In this document: positions 26,001 through 34,290 of the stretch, piece by piece
Position numbering within the stretch: the first letter of the stretch is position 1
Layout of the letters: every line of letters begins with the position of its first letter
IMG/VR virus record: IMGVR_UViG_3300032223_000402
Span: 1-64,000 of that record
DNA length: 64,000 bases
Direction: 5' to 3' (one strand)
Origin: a virus
Program-made: the position numbers and the translations under genes
The notes under the pieces: generated by a model
Told to the model about the DNA's origin: nothing
Database searches by the model: none
What the model saw: the letters and a program-made list of their open reading frames with translations, nothing else

Positions 26001-29000
26001 GCTTCTACAGTATTCACAGTAACCGGAGTATCTAAATCAGGGACTAGTGTAACAGTTACTTTAACAAGACCGCATAGTATTAATATCGGTGATGTTGTTG
26101 GATTTAGAAATATTACAAACTTAACAGGATTCTTTAAAGTTTCAGCTGTTGATACGTTAACAATTACCGTAACTGTTTCAGCGTCCGCCGAGACTCCTGT
26201 TCTAGGAACCGATGTTTATCAAATCAATTTGTTTACTCCTGTACGTTTTTCAAATTATGGAACAGTTGATCAAGAAGCTGCTGCACTATTAGCAGAAGGA
26301 TCAAAACTTTGGCTAGACGACAACGGTAACGGTCTATGGGAAGTTATTGAAAAATACAAGCAATACACCTCAACAAAGATTGTTGAGTTTGGAACAACTA
26401 CACCGCTACGTGCTGGTTCTAAAGTAATCTATAACGATTCCACAAAAGAAATTATTGTAGGTATCCCAGAATCTGGAATCGTTGTAGCATATATTGAATC
26501 AACTGCAGGCCTGATTCCAAAACAAATTATTCTTCCGCCTGATGCATTTAAGACACAGGCAAATGGTTCCTTTGGGTCGTCGATTGCAATTAGCCCAGAT
26601 AACAAATGGATGGCGATTGGCTCTCCCCTAGCAAGCGGAATACACAGCAACTTTAGAGGATTGTTTGTGCCTACAAACAATTATTTCATCGACGATATCG
26701 TATTGTATGATGGTGATCTATGGCAGGCTGTTAGTGACACACGCGGTGACGGCAGCACAATTAATATCTATACTCAAGATTGGGTACCAGCAACAGTAAA
26801 CCTTGCAGCAGGATCTGCGTTAGGTGATGGTTTCTATCATCAAGGTATGGTTACATTGTACGAGTGGTCAAACCAACAATGGGAAATTAGAGAAACGTAT
26901 GCCAGCCCACGTCCCGCAGCTAACGAAATGTTTGGCTCAAACATTTCTCTGTCTAGCGATGGTTTAAATTATAAAATGGCAGTTTCTGCGCTCGGAGCAG
27001 TTGATAACACTGGTAGGGTTTATATCTATTCAGGTACCCCTACAACTACTATTGATCTAACAGGAGCAACAGTTACAGTTACTGAATGGACACACCAATC
27101 AGGACAATATATGTTGCCTCAACAGGCAGCATTAATCGACGACGGTTCAACAAAAGTTCCAACTATTGCCAATAATCAATTGGTTGAAATTTTAAAAATC
27201 AACGATCAATATGGTTACAGTGTTGCATTGAATATGTCTGGCACTGTGTTAGCAGTTGGTGCACCTAACAGTGATGGACAATATTTTGCAAACTATAGAG
27301 GAATATGGAGACCGGATCACAACTACTCAGGCGGTGATGTTGTACAATACGGGCCATTATACTATACATTAGATATTAACTCTGCTGGTAGCACCGGCGA
27401 CGTGCCAGACGTTGGAAGCCCTTGGGTGTCAATGGGAGACAGTACACAGCAACATTCTGGTAAGGTATTTTTATATCAATTAGTTAATGGTGCTTATGTC
27501 CTAAAACAAACAATTGACAATGCTACATTGAATAGTATTAGTGACATATCCGACTCGACAGAAACGATCGGTTCTGGTGATAAGTTTGGTTTTGCAGTTG
27601 CGTTGGATTATTCAGGAACATCATTAGTTGTAACCAGTCCAATGGCAAATTTAAATCTTGAATATAAAGGCGCTGCCTATGTATTCAGAACAGATGATCT
27701 AACAACATTTAAATTTAGATTAAAACAAAAACTTAGAAACTTTGAAAGTTATGCCGACGAATATTTTGGTCAAAGCGTAGATATTACAAGCAACACTGAA
27801 AAAATTATTGTTAGCTCAAAAAATACTCCTGCGAACGGTTCAGGCGATGCCGGAGCGGTTTATGTATTTGAAAGAAAATCTGATTATTATTTCTTGACAG
27901 AAAAGTTAATCGATACTCTATCACCTTTTGAATCTTTTGGTTACAGCGTTAGCTGTCAAGGTTCTGCGATAGCCGTTGGTTCTCCAGATTACTCTACCAC
28001 AGGTATGGTAAGACTGTTTAGAAAAGATCCAACTACAAATTCTTGGAATACACTTGCTTCTCAAAGTCCTGTGGTAGACTACACAAAATTAAGAAGTATT
28101 GCATTATATGATGCTGTTAAAGATATTAAATTAGAAGACCTTGATATCATTGATCCAGCTAAACTTAAAATCTTAGATGATGCAGAACAAGAGATATCTT
28201 TTAAGACGCCGTTTGACCCTGCAATATACTCAGTAGGCACTGATAATCAAATAGTGATTCCGGAGCAAGAGTGGACCAAAGAAAATGTTGGAAAACTATG
28301 GTGGAATATTTCTACAGTTAAGTGGAATTACTACGAGCAAGGTGATGCTCCTTATAGAATAGCAAACTGGAGTTCGTTGGCAGCAGGCTCAAGCGTAGAT
28401 GTATACGAATGGGTTGAAACTGTGTTGCTTCCAAGCGAGTGGGCTGCATTGGCAGATACCAACGATGGCATTGCTAACGGTATTTCTGGTCAACCATTGT
28501 ATCCCAATGACAATGTTTATGCTGTAAAAGTTTTATACAATTCATCGACAGGGTTGCCAACTAATACATTATATTATTACTGGGTAAAGAGCAGCGTGTT
28601 AGTTCCTGCAAATACTCCAGGTAGAAGAATTCCAGCATCAACAGTTGCATCTTATATTAAAAATCCAGCAGGTTCTGGAAAACCGTTTGCGGCAATAATT
28701 TCTTCTGATACAGTATTACTGTACAATATCTTGTCAATTTTAAAATCTGATACCGCATTATTAAACATTGAATATCGCAAAGACGACAGCAATCTTAATG
28801 CTATCCATAATGAGTATCAGTTAATTGTAGAAGGCGATGCAAGAGGTCTTATTGCTAAATCCTTAGAAACTAAATGGATTGATAGTCTTGTTGGTTATGA
28901 TAGTGTTGGTAACCGCGTTCCTGATCCTTCATTGCCTGCAAGACAACGCCACGGTATTTCTTTTAGACCAAGACAAAGTATGTTTATTGATCGAGTAGCA

Positions 29001-32000
29001 GCTCTTAAGATAACCATATTCAACATCAACAACTATTTGTTGTTGGTCCCTTACACTGATGTTGCAGATTTTACGTATCTATACGCAGTTGATCCAGTAC
29101 CAAACGCTTTGCTATCTCTATATGATGTGTCAATTGATACCTACGAAGAATTAACAACAGTTGGTACTATTCGTGTTAAACCGGCAGTGTTAAGCGTTAA
29201 CATTGTTAACAGTGAAGTTGATACGATTGATATTGTATCGGCAGGGTTTGGATATAAAGTTGCGCCTCCGATCGTAATCGACGGCGACGGCTCGGGTGCG
29301 ACAGCTACATTGACTATTGACAATCAAGGCAGAGTAACCTCTGTAACGGTTGTTACTAGAGGTAAAAAATACACAGTGGCTAATGCTATTGTTCGTCCTT
29401 TCTCTGTATTGGTAAATCAAGATGGTACAGCAAACGGCATCTGGAGCATCTATGCCTGGGATTCAGTTAAACAGACATTCTACAGAAGTCGTTCTCAAGA
29501 CTACGACACTACTCGTTATTGGTCGTACATCGATTGGTGGGCAGTAGATTCAAAACCAGTAGTGCCAGTAAGGCTCTATGACGAAACATCAAGAATCGTT
29601 AAAGAAATTCAAAATATCTCAGATGAACCAAGCATCTCTGTAAAGATAGGTGATTTAATTCGAGTTAAAGAATACGCCAACGGCGGTTGGGCTGTGTTCT
29701 TAAAAGTAGCCGACGGCGGAACATTTGCAGACAATTATCAACAAGTCGGCCGAGAAAAAGGTACGATTCAGATCAGCGATGCGTTCTATAATACTTCTAC
29801 TTCAGGAATTGGATATGACAATACACGTTCATATGACACTGGGTCATATGACGTTGAAAATGCCAAAGAATTAAGAAATATTCTGCAGGCAACTAAAGAA
29901 AATGCCTATAATCTAGGTCTAGGAAACATCTGGAACAACTTGTTCTTTATATCCATACGATCAGTTTTAACAGAACAAAAATATGTTGATTGGTTGTTTA
30001 AAACAAGTTTATTAAAAGCAACACACAATGTTGGTGCTTTTGAACAAAAACTAAACTATAAGAACGACAATCTCGAAAGTTTCCAAGATTATATCAACGA
30101 AGTTAAACCATACAGAACAACTGTAAGAGAATACATCAGTCGATACGATACTGTCGAGCAGTACGGTTCTGCGGTAGCTGATTTTGATATTCCGCCTGCA
30201 TTCTCAACAGTGGAAGGTAAGGTAGCAGCCATTACCTCTACAGACGAGCGTCTTGGATCTTATCCTTGGAAATACTGGACTGATAATCATACATATTCTC
30301 TAACAGATATCCAAATTTCTTATGCTGGTACAGACTACACATCGCCACCGACTGTGGTAATTGATGGTGACGGTACTGGAGCAACAGCACAAGCCTACAT
30401 ATCCAATGGGGCGGTTTCTGGAATAGTAGTTCTTAATGTGGGTTCGGGTTATACCAAGGCTACAGTTACACTGGTCGGAGGTAACGGAAATAGTGCAAAT
30501 ATTGCCAAAGCTGTTGCTATCTTAGGCGATACAAAAGCCAGAACATTTAATATGACAATGAAGTTTGATAGGGTGTCAAAAGAAGGGTTGTTTAAATCGT
30601 TCTCACACAGTCAAACATTCACAGCCTCGGGTAATTCTGCAGTATTTAATTTAGAATATGCCCCGACAAGAGATAAATCTAAAATTAAAATTTTAAAAAA
30701 TAGTCAGGTTGTCTATAAAGACGAATACTCTATTAGTTTGTTTAAGACCAACGAAGACGGATATAATATTTTAAAAGGTAAAATTATATTTGCTACAGCA
30801 CCGGCTAAAGGCGATGCAATTACAGTATCCTATGAAAAGAATGACGAATTATTAGATGCTGTTAATAGAATAACAAAATATTACCTAACAGATCCAACAT
30901 CAGATAATGCAGTAGGTATGGCAGGTAACGAACTCAATCAGCTAATGACCGGTTTTGATTTTGGTGGAGTACAAGTACAAGGCACAACGTTTGAAGTCAC
31001 TGGCGGATGGGATGCGCTTCCTTGGTTTACAGACAGCTGGGATAGCGTTCAATCAGCAGCCGATATTTATTATGTTTCAGATGGCAGCACCACTGAATAT
31101 ATCTTTGACAAAGCTCCGGCAAGCGGACAGGTTATAACGATCTACATAAAACGTGTAGGGCAAGCAAATGCTATTAGGATTGATGATCCGTTATACAACA
31201 TTGCCGGAGATTCAGCAATGGTTACAAATCCTAATGCTGTGATTCCAACGTTTGTTGGTGACGGTTCTACAAGAGTTATTCCTATTGGAATTTATGTCCA
31301 CACAGATGCTGGAGACATATTGATCTTTAGACCAGAAGACAGTGACGGTTCTGTAACAATTAATGATCCTAATATTGTCGATACTAATCTCAGCGGAGGC
31401 ACATTGGCAGCAATGGCAGGTGCATATACTACGGCTAACGGTGTTGCCGCTGAAGAAATTGTTATTGAAGGCGGCGAGTTTATCAGCCCAGAACAAGTTT
31501 CTGCAACTGAAGAAAATGTTCCAGGCCAAGTACTTGATAGTGTTTCGATCAAAGTATTCCAGAGTTCATTGAGCGGGCCGAGTCCGATCCAAGCGAGAAC
31601 TATTGTAAGCGATGGAGTAACTAGAACCTATGATATTGGAATTCAGGTTTTAGAATATTCATCGGTTCTTGCTTATGTTAATAAGTCTCTCAAAATATTA
31701 GGTACAGATTACAACATTCAATTAGCTAGCCATCAGATAACATTTAATACTGCACCAACAGCAGGTAACGTAATTGAGATTGTTGCTGTTGGAATCGGCG
31801 GCCACGCTCTGTTAGATTATCAACAGTTTATCGCCGACGGTGAAACTAATTTATTCTTAACCAATGCTGTTTATATAGATACAAAATCAGTGTTTGTTAG
31901 TGTTAACGGTGTTTATCAAGATACTGGGTTTATCAATAGCACCGGAGTTGTTGATTCGACTAACAGAACATTGATTCAATTTGGTACTACTCCTAATGTC

Positions 32001-33620
32001 AACGATATTATTGAGATAATAGCATTAGGATCTAACACAGCATCGGTATTAGACGGATCGTCGATTGTAAAAGTAAATCAACAGATCTTTATATTTGATG
32101 GTAGCACACGTTTTTATAATCTAGATAATTCTGTAATTCCAGATCCATTATCAGCTGGCCCAGTAAAACAAAGTGAAAGCAATTTTAAAAACATCGTCAG
32201 TTCCTCAGCAGCATCTTCGATGGTTGTTGAAATCAACGGGAGGGCGTTAAAAGGTCCCGATACAACTTACTTTGTTTATGACGGAATTCAAAATCAGTTT
32301 GTGTTAGGTGTAGATCCTTTTGTACCACCAGGAGCAATCTTAACCAGCAACATTAAATGTTATATTAACGGTCGTTTGTCTCAATTTATTCAAGACTATG
32401 TTTATGACGGTAGTGCTAAGACAATTACTTTCGCTAAAACATCTTTGACTGTCGGTGATATAATTAAAATTGAAACAGACTTTTTGTCTGAATACAGAAT
32501 TGAAGGAACACAACTACACATTTTAAGTAATGTGGGCCTCGGTGAATTAATTAATGCAACAATTAAAGTTACCTGGTTTAACGAATATCCTTCTATGAAT
32601 TTAATCTCAGATGAATTCACAGGCGGTAAAGTTCAGTATCAGCTAGCTCACTTACCGTTGTCCTCAAGCTATGTTTGGGTTTATAAAAACGGAAACAGAC
32701 TGACACAAGATCAAGACTATTATGTTGTTGTTGAACGAGGTGTTGTTTACTTAAAAGTGGCTTCAACTAACTCTGACACAATTAAGATCTTGTTATTTGG
32801 TTCTGGAATATATAGATTACCAAGCGGTTTTGAAATTTACAAAGATATGCTAAACGTATATCATTTCAAACGTTATTCCATCACCGACGATATTAAGTTG
32901 ACTAAAGATCTTAATTATTACGATCAGACAATCACAGTAAGTGATGCTTCTAGTTTATCAGATCCTATTCCGACAAGAAATATTCCAGGAATGATTCTAA
33001 TAAACAACGAAAAGATCGAATATATGTCAAAACAAGGTAACGTATTAAGTCAGCTACGCCGTGGAAGTGTAGGAACGTCAATTGCTACATTACACCTTGC
33101 TGGTAGTTTTATAGTAGATGAAGGGCCAACAGAAACGTTGCCGTATAACGAAACACAAGATAGACAAGACTTTACAAGTAACGGTACTCCGGACGATTCG
33201 ACTATTGGATCTGCACAAACCATTGGACCTCTAGATTTTACACCTGCTCAAGGAAAACGTTCTGCTTGGCACAGAGATACTATCCCAACAGGATTTGGGC
33301 CCTGTGATCAGATTGAAGTATTCGTGGGCGGTCGTCGTTTGCGTAAAGATCCAGTTGATGTTTACAGCGAAGAATTAGGATCTCACAGTCCATCTGCTGA
33401 TAAAACGCTTGAGGCAGAATTTTCCGTTGACGGATTAACACCTTATATTCGTCTAACAACCACAGTTCCTGCTGGAACTAGAATCACAATTATTAGGAGA
33501 TCTGGTAAAATTTGGTATGAAAGAGGCAATACAACCGCCAGCAAGGGCGTTACATTGCTAGAAAACAATACAGCTATATCTAATTTCATAGCTCAACGTA
33601 CATCGAAATTGCCAGAATAA
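20049..33620 (+). CDS. Giant 4523-residue baseplate-wedge protein in gp7 position
   Basis: A single uninterrupted frame covers 13.6 kb. The N-terminal 150 residues (IYPQSQLPIRRSVELLPTVF) resemble the gp7-position baseplate protein of marine T4-like phages. Visible modules include: cupredoxin-like FYRGQTYKFKINAPGQGFVI (around 187); six FG-GAP-like repeats (about 2170-2650; for example NGSFGSSIAISPDNKWMAIG, YGYSVALNMSGTVLAVGAP, FGFAVALDYSGTSLVVTSP), suggesting an integrin-type beta-propeller; two GDGSGATA/GSGYT-type domains (about 3047-3120 and 3419-3485); and seven or eight tandem beta-sandwich repeats with a D-G-x-T start and a G-D-x-I-x-I end (about 3520-4260). It ends with a segment typical of marine phage structural proteins (NIPGMILINNEKIEYMSKQG). 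T4 gp7 is 1032 residues. Most of the body is probably peripheral baseplate or host-contact structure; fusion of gp7, gp8 or gp10 functions is possible. Confidence 0.7.
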   Translation: MAKSIYPQSQLPIRRSVELLPTVFQTGANSKFTSAVIDPLIQPGVLQKTVGYIGRRYGKTYRGSDIYLDTDNTLRSRYQLEPGVTFKENQKILDFYDYLDFKNQIKFFGNDIDRDDFVTSQQHYSWNPPIDWDKFINFREYYWEPNGPPPVPVYGQSGKITSSYKVMLGTQSSFVITPDGATNNPTLTFYRGQTYKFKINAPGQGFVIRTNYDTGSLRYLPAQGYAAGSVVYFDNKLWRAKVTISPGDGSTIDINTQDWEPLGLADHTTVLDYNQGVTNNGIENGTLTFKVPFDAPDVLFYQSKVDPDRFGQIVITNVIENSKIDINKEVIGKLEFTSSNGIVFTNGLIIEFKGQVTPSMYANDSWLIEGVGSGITLTRYLDLIVPVLTKDTPEVLFDNEGFDTQPFDDATAYPSQLDYITIARNSKDSNPWSRYNRWFHRSVLDYAHGIRGTDYEAPESARAKRPIIEFQPNIQLFNHGAESKITVDYIDTYTSDVFSNIEGSTGYNVDGEFLFEGARLLVIADTDSLANNKIYTVHFVTFNGNTQINLKEASDGESLAGQGVLVRRGIANAGLMYHFTGSEWVVSQKKSTVNQPPLFDAFDDSEVSFSDSTTYPISTFAGSTLLEYKVGTSIVDQQLGFSLSYLNIDNIGDIQFNWTWDTDSFYYTESQKVNTKKISTGYYKQNGSLANGWIATDLTYIQPLIDSVVTPSATNVVTLTTLDWESVTDNSKLIINFYLNGEKLINNPYTRDRGTFTFQNSFAVNDVVSVKIITDVEHVTGYFEIPSGLEKNPMNDSLATFTFGQAADHVISALEFNDNFTGSLPGSSNLRDIVDYQQHAKRFLKHAGLNPVSIALLCDKTNNIIKSLQYAKSQYTEFKNNFLARSTEIDFVKSIPDFVDNILEELTRIKTVDTPFSDSDMIGSGAFNTISYTVEDTGIKTFALSQAFSLNELSRRAVYVYINSRQLLNTLEYEFNPTFGFVIIKNDLLEGDKIEIREYISTAHCFVPPTPTSLGLYKKYTPMIFVDDTYREPKTVIQGHDGSLTVTYGDYRDDLLLELEYRIYNNIKQQYDPAIFDNDAILGGYYGNALYTKSQLDQIVEQEFLRWVKNTNIDYTNNNYFIDTEPFTYTYSNMSDPSGTQNLPGYWRGVYQWAFDTDRPHRCPWEMLGFSEKPDWWDIQYGSAPYTSGNLLLWEDLEAGIIRQGPRAGTYDRYKRPGLVNYIPVDIEGNIVNPLDSGFAGNFVLINNRGPFKLGDIGPVEYAWRSSSEWPFAVAIALCLMKPFEFITDSFDRSRIKLNNLGQTVNVDTGLFITLEDLVIPRPGVDLASGLVQYLVSYAQSKGLSLDVIESKIKGLDVNLSTRLSGFVDKAQQKYLLDSKNPKSTSGSIYIPAENYDIIFNTSAPIATVSYSGVIVEKSETGWVITGYDDIHPYFNTFEAQESQADPLLSIGGISENFVEWAAGTDFANGIIARYNNTYYRSLSTHQDLDANGLSNATLWKKLPKLPLVGAVEAYKRRAFNTFEITKVGYGTNFTTIQGVVDFLLGYEAYLKSQGFLFENYDPDNQVSQDWTTSCKEFMFWTKHNWAVGSIISLSPSSLKIDIQTPVGVADNLLDGFYDYQVLKSDGKPLQPQYINVNREFQEITVETTNTTDGIYFLRLYYVLKEHVAVFDDRTVFNDVIYDKATGYRQQRIKSQGFRTTDWYGDYTSPGFLFDNVDIAVWEPFTDYKLGDIVAYKSYYWTSMQNQMGQEVFDYTMWTKLDSVPEKQLVSNFDYKINQFDDYFNVASEGIGNTQRDLARHTVGYQTRDYLQNLAQDPITQFQLYQGFIREKGTANAIHKVFDKLSRYDGDSVVLDEEWAFRVGRVGGYDQLSQIEIQLSKSNFLINPQPIVAVNSVPSYSSDKYYRVPESAFTFAPIPYTTDIHPLSLEAEPTQVAGYVKLDQTDYAVGTADDILNLDISTVLENANIWLTFNVPSWTVWRLNASTVFTVTGVSKSGTSVTVTLTRPHSINIGDVVGFRNITNLTGFFKVSAVDTLTITVTVSASAETPVLGTDVYQINLFTPVRFSNYGTVDQEAAALLAEGSKLWLDDNGNGLWEVIEKYKQYTSTKIVEFGTTTPLRAGSKVIYNDSTKEIIVGIPESGIVVAYIESTAGLIPKQIILPPDAFKTQANGSFGSSIAISPDNKWMAIGSPLASGIHSNFRGLFVPTNNYFIDDIVLYDGDLWQAVSDTRGDGSTINIYTQDWVPATVNLAAGSALGDGFYHQGMVTLYEWSNQQWEIRETYASPRPAANEMFGSNISLSSDGLNYKMAVSALGAVDNTGRVYIYSGTPTTTIDLTGATVTVTEWTHQSGQYMLPQQAALIDDGSTKVPTIANNQLVEILKINDQYGYSVALNMSGTVLAVGAPNSDGQYFANYRGIWRPDHNYSGGDVVQYGPLYYTLDINSAGSTGDVPDVGSPWVSMGDSTQQHSGKVFLYQLVNGAYVLKQTIDNATLNSISDISDSTETIGSGDKFGFAVALDYSGTSLVVTSPMANLNLEYKGAAYVFRTDDLTTFKFRLKQKLRNFESYADEYFGQSVDITSNTEKIIVSSKNTPANGSGDAGAVYVFERKSDYYFLTEKLIDTLSPFESFGYSVSCQGSAIAVGSPDYSTTGMVRLFRKDPTTNSWNTLASQSPVVDYTKLRSIALYDAVKDIKLEDLDIIDPAKLKILDDAEQEISFKTPFDPAIYSVGTDNQIVIPEQEWTKENVGKLWWNISTVKWNYYEQGDAPYRIANWSSLAAGSSVDVYEWVETVLLPSEWAALADTNDGIANGISGQPLYPNDNVYAVKVLYNSSTGLPTNTLYYYWVKSSVLVPANTPGRRIPASTVASYIKNPAGSGKPFAAIISSDTVLLYNILSILKSDTALLNIEYRKDDSNLNAIHNEYQLIVEGDARGLIAKSLETKWIDSLVGYDSVGNRVPDPSLPARQRHGISFRPRQSMFIDRVAALKITIFNINNYLLLVPYTDVADFTYLYAVDPVPNALLSLYDVSIDTYEELTTVGTIRVKPAVLSVNIVNSEVDTIDIVSAGFGYKVAPPIVIDGDGSGATATLTIDNQGRVTSVTVVTRGKKYTVANAIVRPFSVLVNQDGTANGIWSIYAWDSVKQTFYRSRSQDYDTTRYWSYIDWWAVDSKPVVPVRLYDETSRIVKEIQNISDEPSISVKIGDLIRVKEYANGGWAVFLKVADGGTFADNYQQVGREKGTIQISDAFYNTSTSGIGYDNTRSYDTGSYDVENAKELRNILQATKENAYNLGLGNIWNNLFFISIRSVLTEQKYVDWLFKTSLLKATHNVGAFEQKLNYKNDNLESFQDYINEVKPYRTTVREYISRYDTVEQYGSAVADFDIPPAFSTVEGKVAAITSTDERLGSYPWKYWTDNHTYSLTDIQISYAGTDYTSPPTVVIDGDGTGATAQAYISNGAVSGIVVLNVGSGYTKATVTLVGGNGNSANIAKAVAILGDTKARTFNMTMKFDRVSKEGLFKSFSHSQTFTASGNSAVFNLEYAPTRDKSKIKILKNSQVVYKDEYSISLFKTNEDGYNILKGKIIFATAPAKGDAITVSYEKNDELLDAVNRITKYYLTDPTSDNAVGMAGNELNQLMTGFDFGGVQVQGTTFEVTGGWDALPWFTDSWDSVQSAADIYYVSDGSTTEYIFDKAPASGQVITIYIKRVGQANAIRIDDPLYNIAGDSAMVTNPNAVIPTFVGDGSTRVIPIGIYVHTDAGDILIFRPEDSDGSVTINDPNIVDTNLSGGTLAAMAGAYTTANGVAAEEIVIEGGEFISPEQVSATEENVPGQVLDSVSIKVFQSSLSGPSPIQARTIVSDGVTRTYDIGIQVLEYSSVLAYVNKSLKILGTDYNIQLASHQITFNTAPTAGNVIEIVAVGIGGHALLDYQQFIADGETNLFLTNAVYIDTKSVFVSVNGVYQDTGFINSTGVVDSTNRTLIQFGTTPNVNDIIEIIALGSNTASVLDGSSIVKVNQQIFIFDGSTRFYNLDNSVIPDPLSAGPVKQSESNFKNIVSSSAASSMVVEINGRALKGPDTTYFVYDGIQNQFVLGVDPFVPPGAILTSNIKCYINGRLSQFIQDYVYDGSAKTITFAKTSLTVGDIIKIETDFLSEYRIEGTQLHILSNVGLGELINATIKVTWFNEYPSMNLISDEFTGGKVQYQLAHLPLSSSYVWVYKNGNRLTQDQDYYVVVERGVVYLKVASTNSDTIKILLFGSGIYRLPSGFEIYKDMLNVYHFKRYSITDDIKLTKDLNYYDQTITVSDASSLSDPIPTRNIPGMILINNEKIEYMSKQGNVLSQLRRGSVGTSIATLHLAGSFIVDEGPTETLPYNETQDRQDFTSNGTPDDSTIGSAQTIGPLDFTPAQGKRSAWHRDTIPTGFGPCDQIEVFVGGRRLRKDPVDVYSEELGSHSPSADKTLEAEFSVDGLTPYIRLTTTVPAGTRITIIRRSGKIWYERGNTTASKGVTLLENNTAISNFIAQRTSKLPE

Positions 33621-33623
33621 ATA
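33616..33623 (+). promoter_or_regulatory. T4-type late promoter (AATAAATA) overlapping the giant gene's stop
   Basis: AATAAATA overlaps the TAA stop at 33618-33620 and lies 25 bp upstream of the ATG at 33649. It implies transcription starting near 33629, which excludes the in-frame ATG at 33628 as the start of the next gene. Confidence 0.6.
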
Positions 33624-33648
33624 CACTATGGAGTCCAAAGAGAATAAT

Positions 33649-34287
33649 ATGTCAGATAATCAAAAACCAGAAAAAGAACAGCAACCTAACGAAGTAGGAG
33701 GCTTCCACTTTGAAGGGCACATTAAAATATTTGATCCTCAAAACGGAGAAGTTTTTGTTGATAAACGCAACGCTATTCACTATGAAAATATGAGTGTAGC
33801 GATGGTTAACAGCCTTTCAAATCAGGGCTATGGTTACATATCTCAAATGGACTTTGGTAATGGTGGCACAACTGTTGATCCTACAGGATTAATTACATAC
33901 CTTACACCAAACACTGTCGGTGTAAACACCAGTTTATATAACAAAACTTACAGCAAACTTGTAGATCAAAACTCAATCGCCAATACAGATTCTGTAAGAA
34001 ATAAGATGGAAATTCGTCATATCAGCGGAGCGACCTACAGTGATATTTTAGTTAGTTGCCTACTTGACTATGGTGAGCCAACAGATCAGCAGGCCTTTGA
34101 TAATAGTGTTGACCTAAGCGGAACCTTTGTGTTCGATGAGTTAGGGCTAAGATCCTATGAGCCAGGCGGAACTGGCAAATTGTTAACTCACGTAGTTTTC
34201 CACCCAGTACAAAAATCACTGAATAGATTATTACAGATTGATTATACAATCCGTATACAGAGTTTAACTGGTTTCACTGGAGTCTAA
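33649..34287 (+). CDS. Conserved virion structural protein of marine T4-like phages (function unassigned)
   Basis: This is a 212-residue protein beginning MSDNQKPEKEQQPNEVGG. After a polar leader come GHIKIFDPQNGEVFVDKRNA, FGNGGTTVDPTGLITYLTPN and a beta-rich C-terminus (FVFDELGLRSYEPGG). I recognise this as a protein type found beside tail-fibre genes of related phages, but not a named T4 homologue; a baseplate-to-fibre connector (gp9/gp8-like role) is possible. The start at 33649 is chosen over 33628 because of the overlapping late promoter. It is followed 3 nt later by the first tail-fibre gene. Confidence 0.6.
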   Translation: MSDNQKPEKEQQPNEVGGFHFEGHIKIFDPQNGEVFVDKRNAIHYENMSVAMVNSLSNQGYGYISQMDFGNGGTTVDPTGLITYLTPNTVGVNTSLYNKTYSKLVDQNSIANTDSVRNKMEIRHISGATYSDILVSCLLDYGEPTDQQAFDNSVDLSGTFVFDELGLRSYEPGGTGKLLTHVVFHPVQKSLNRLLQIDYTIRIQSLTGFTGV

Positions 34288-34290
34288 TAA

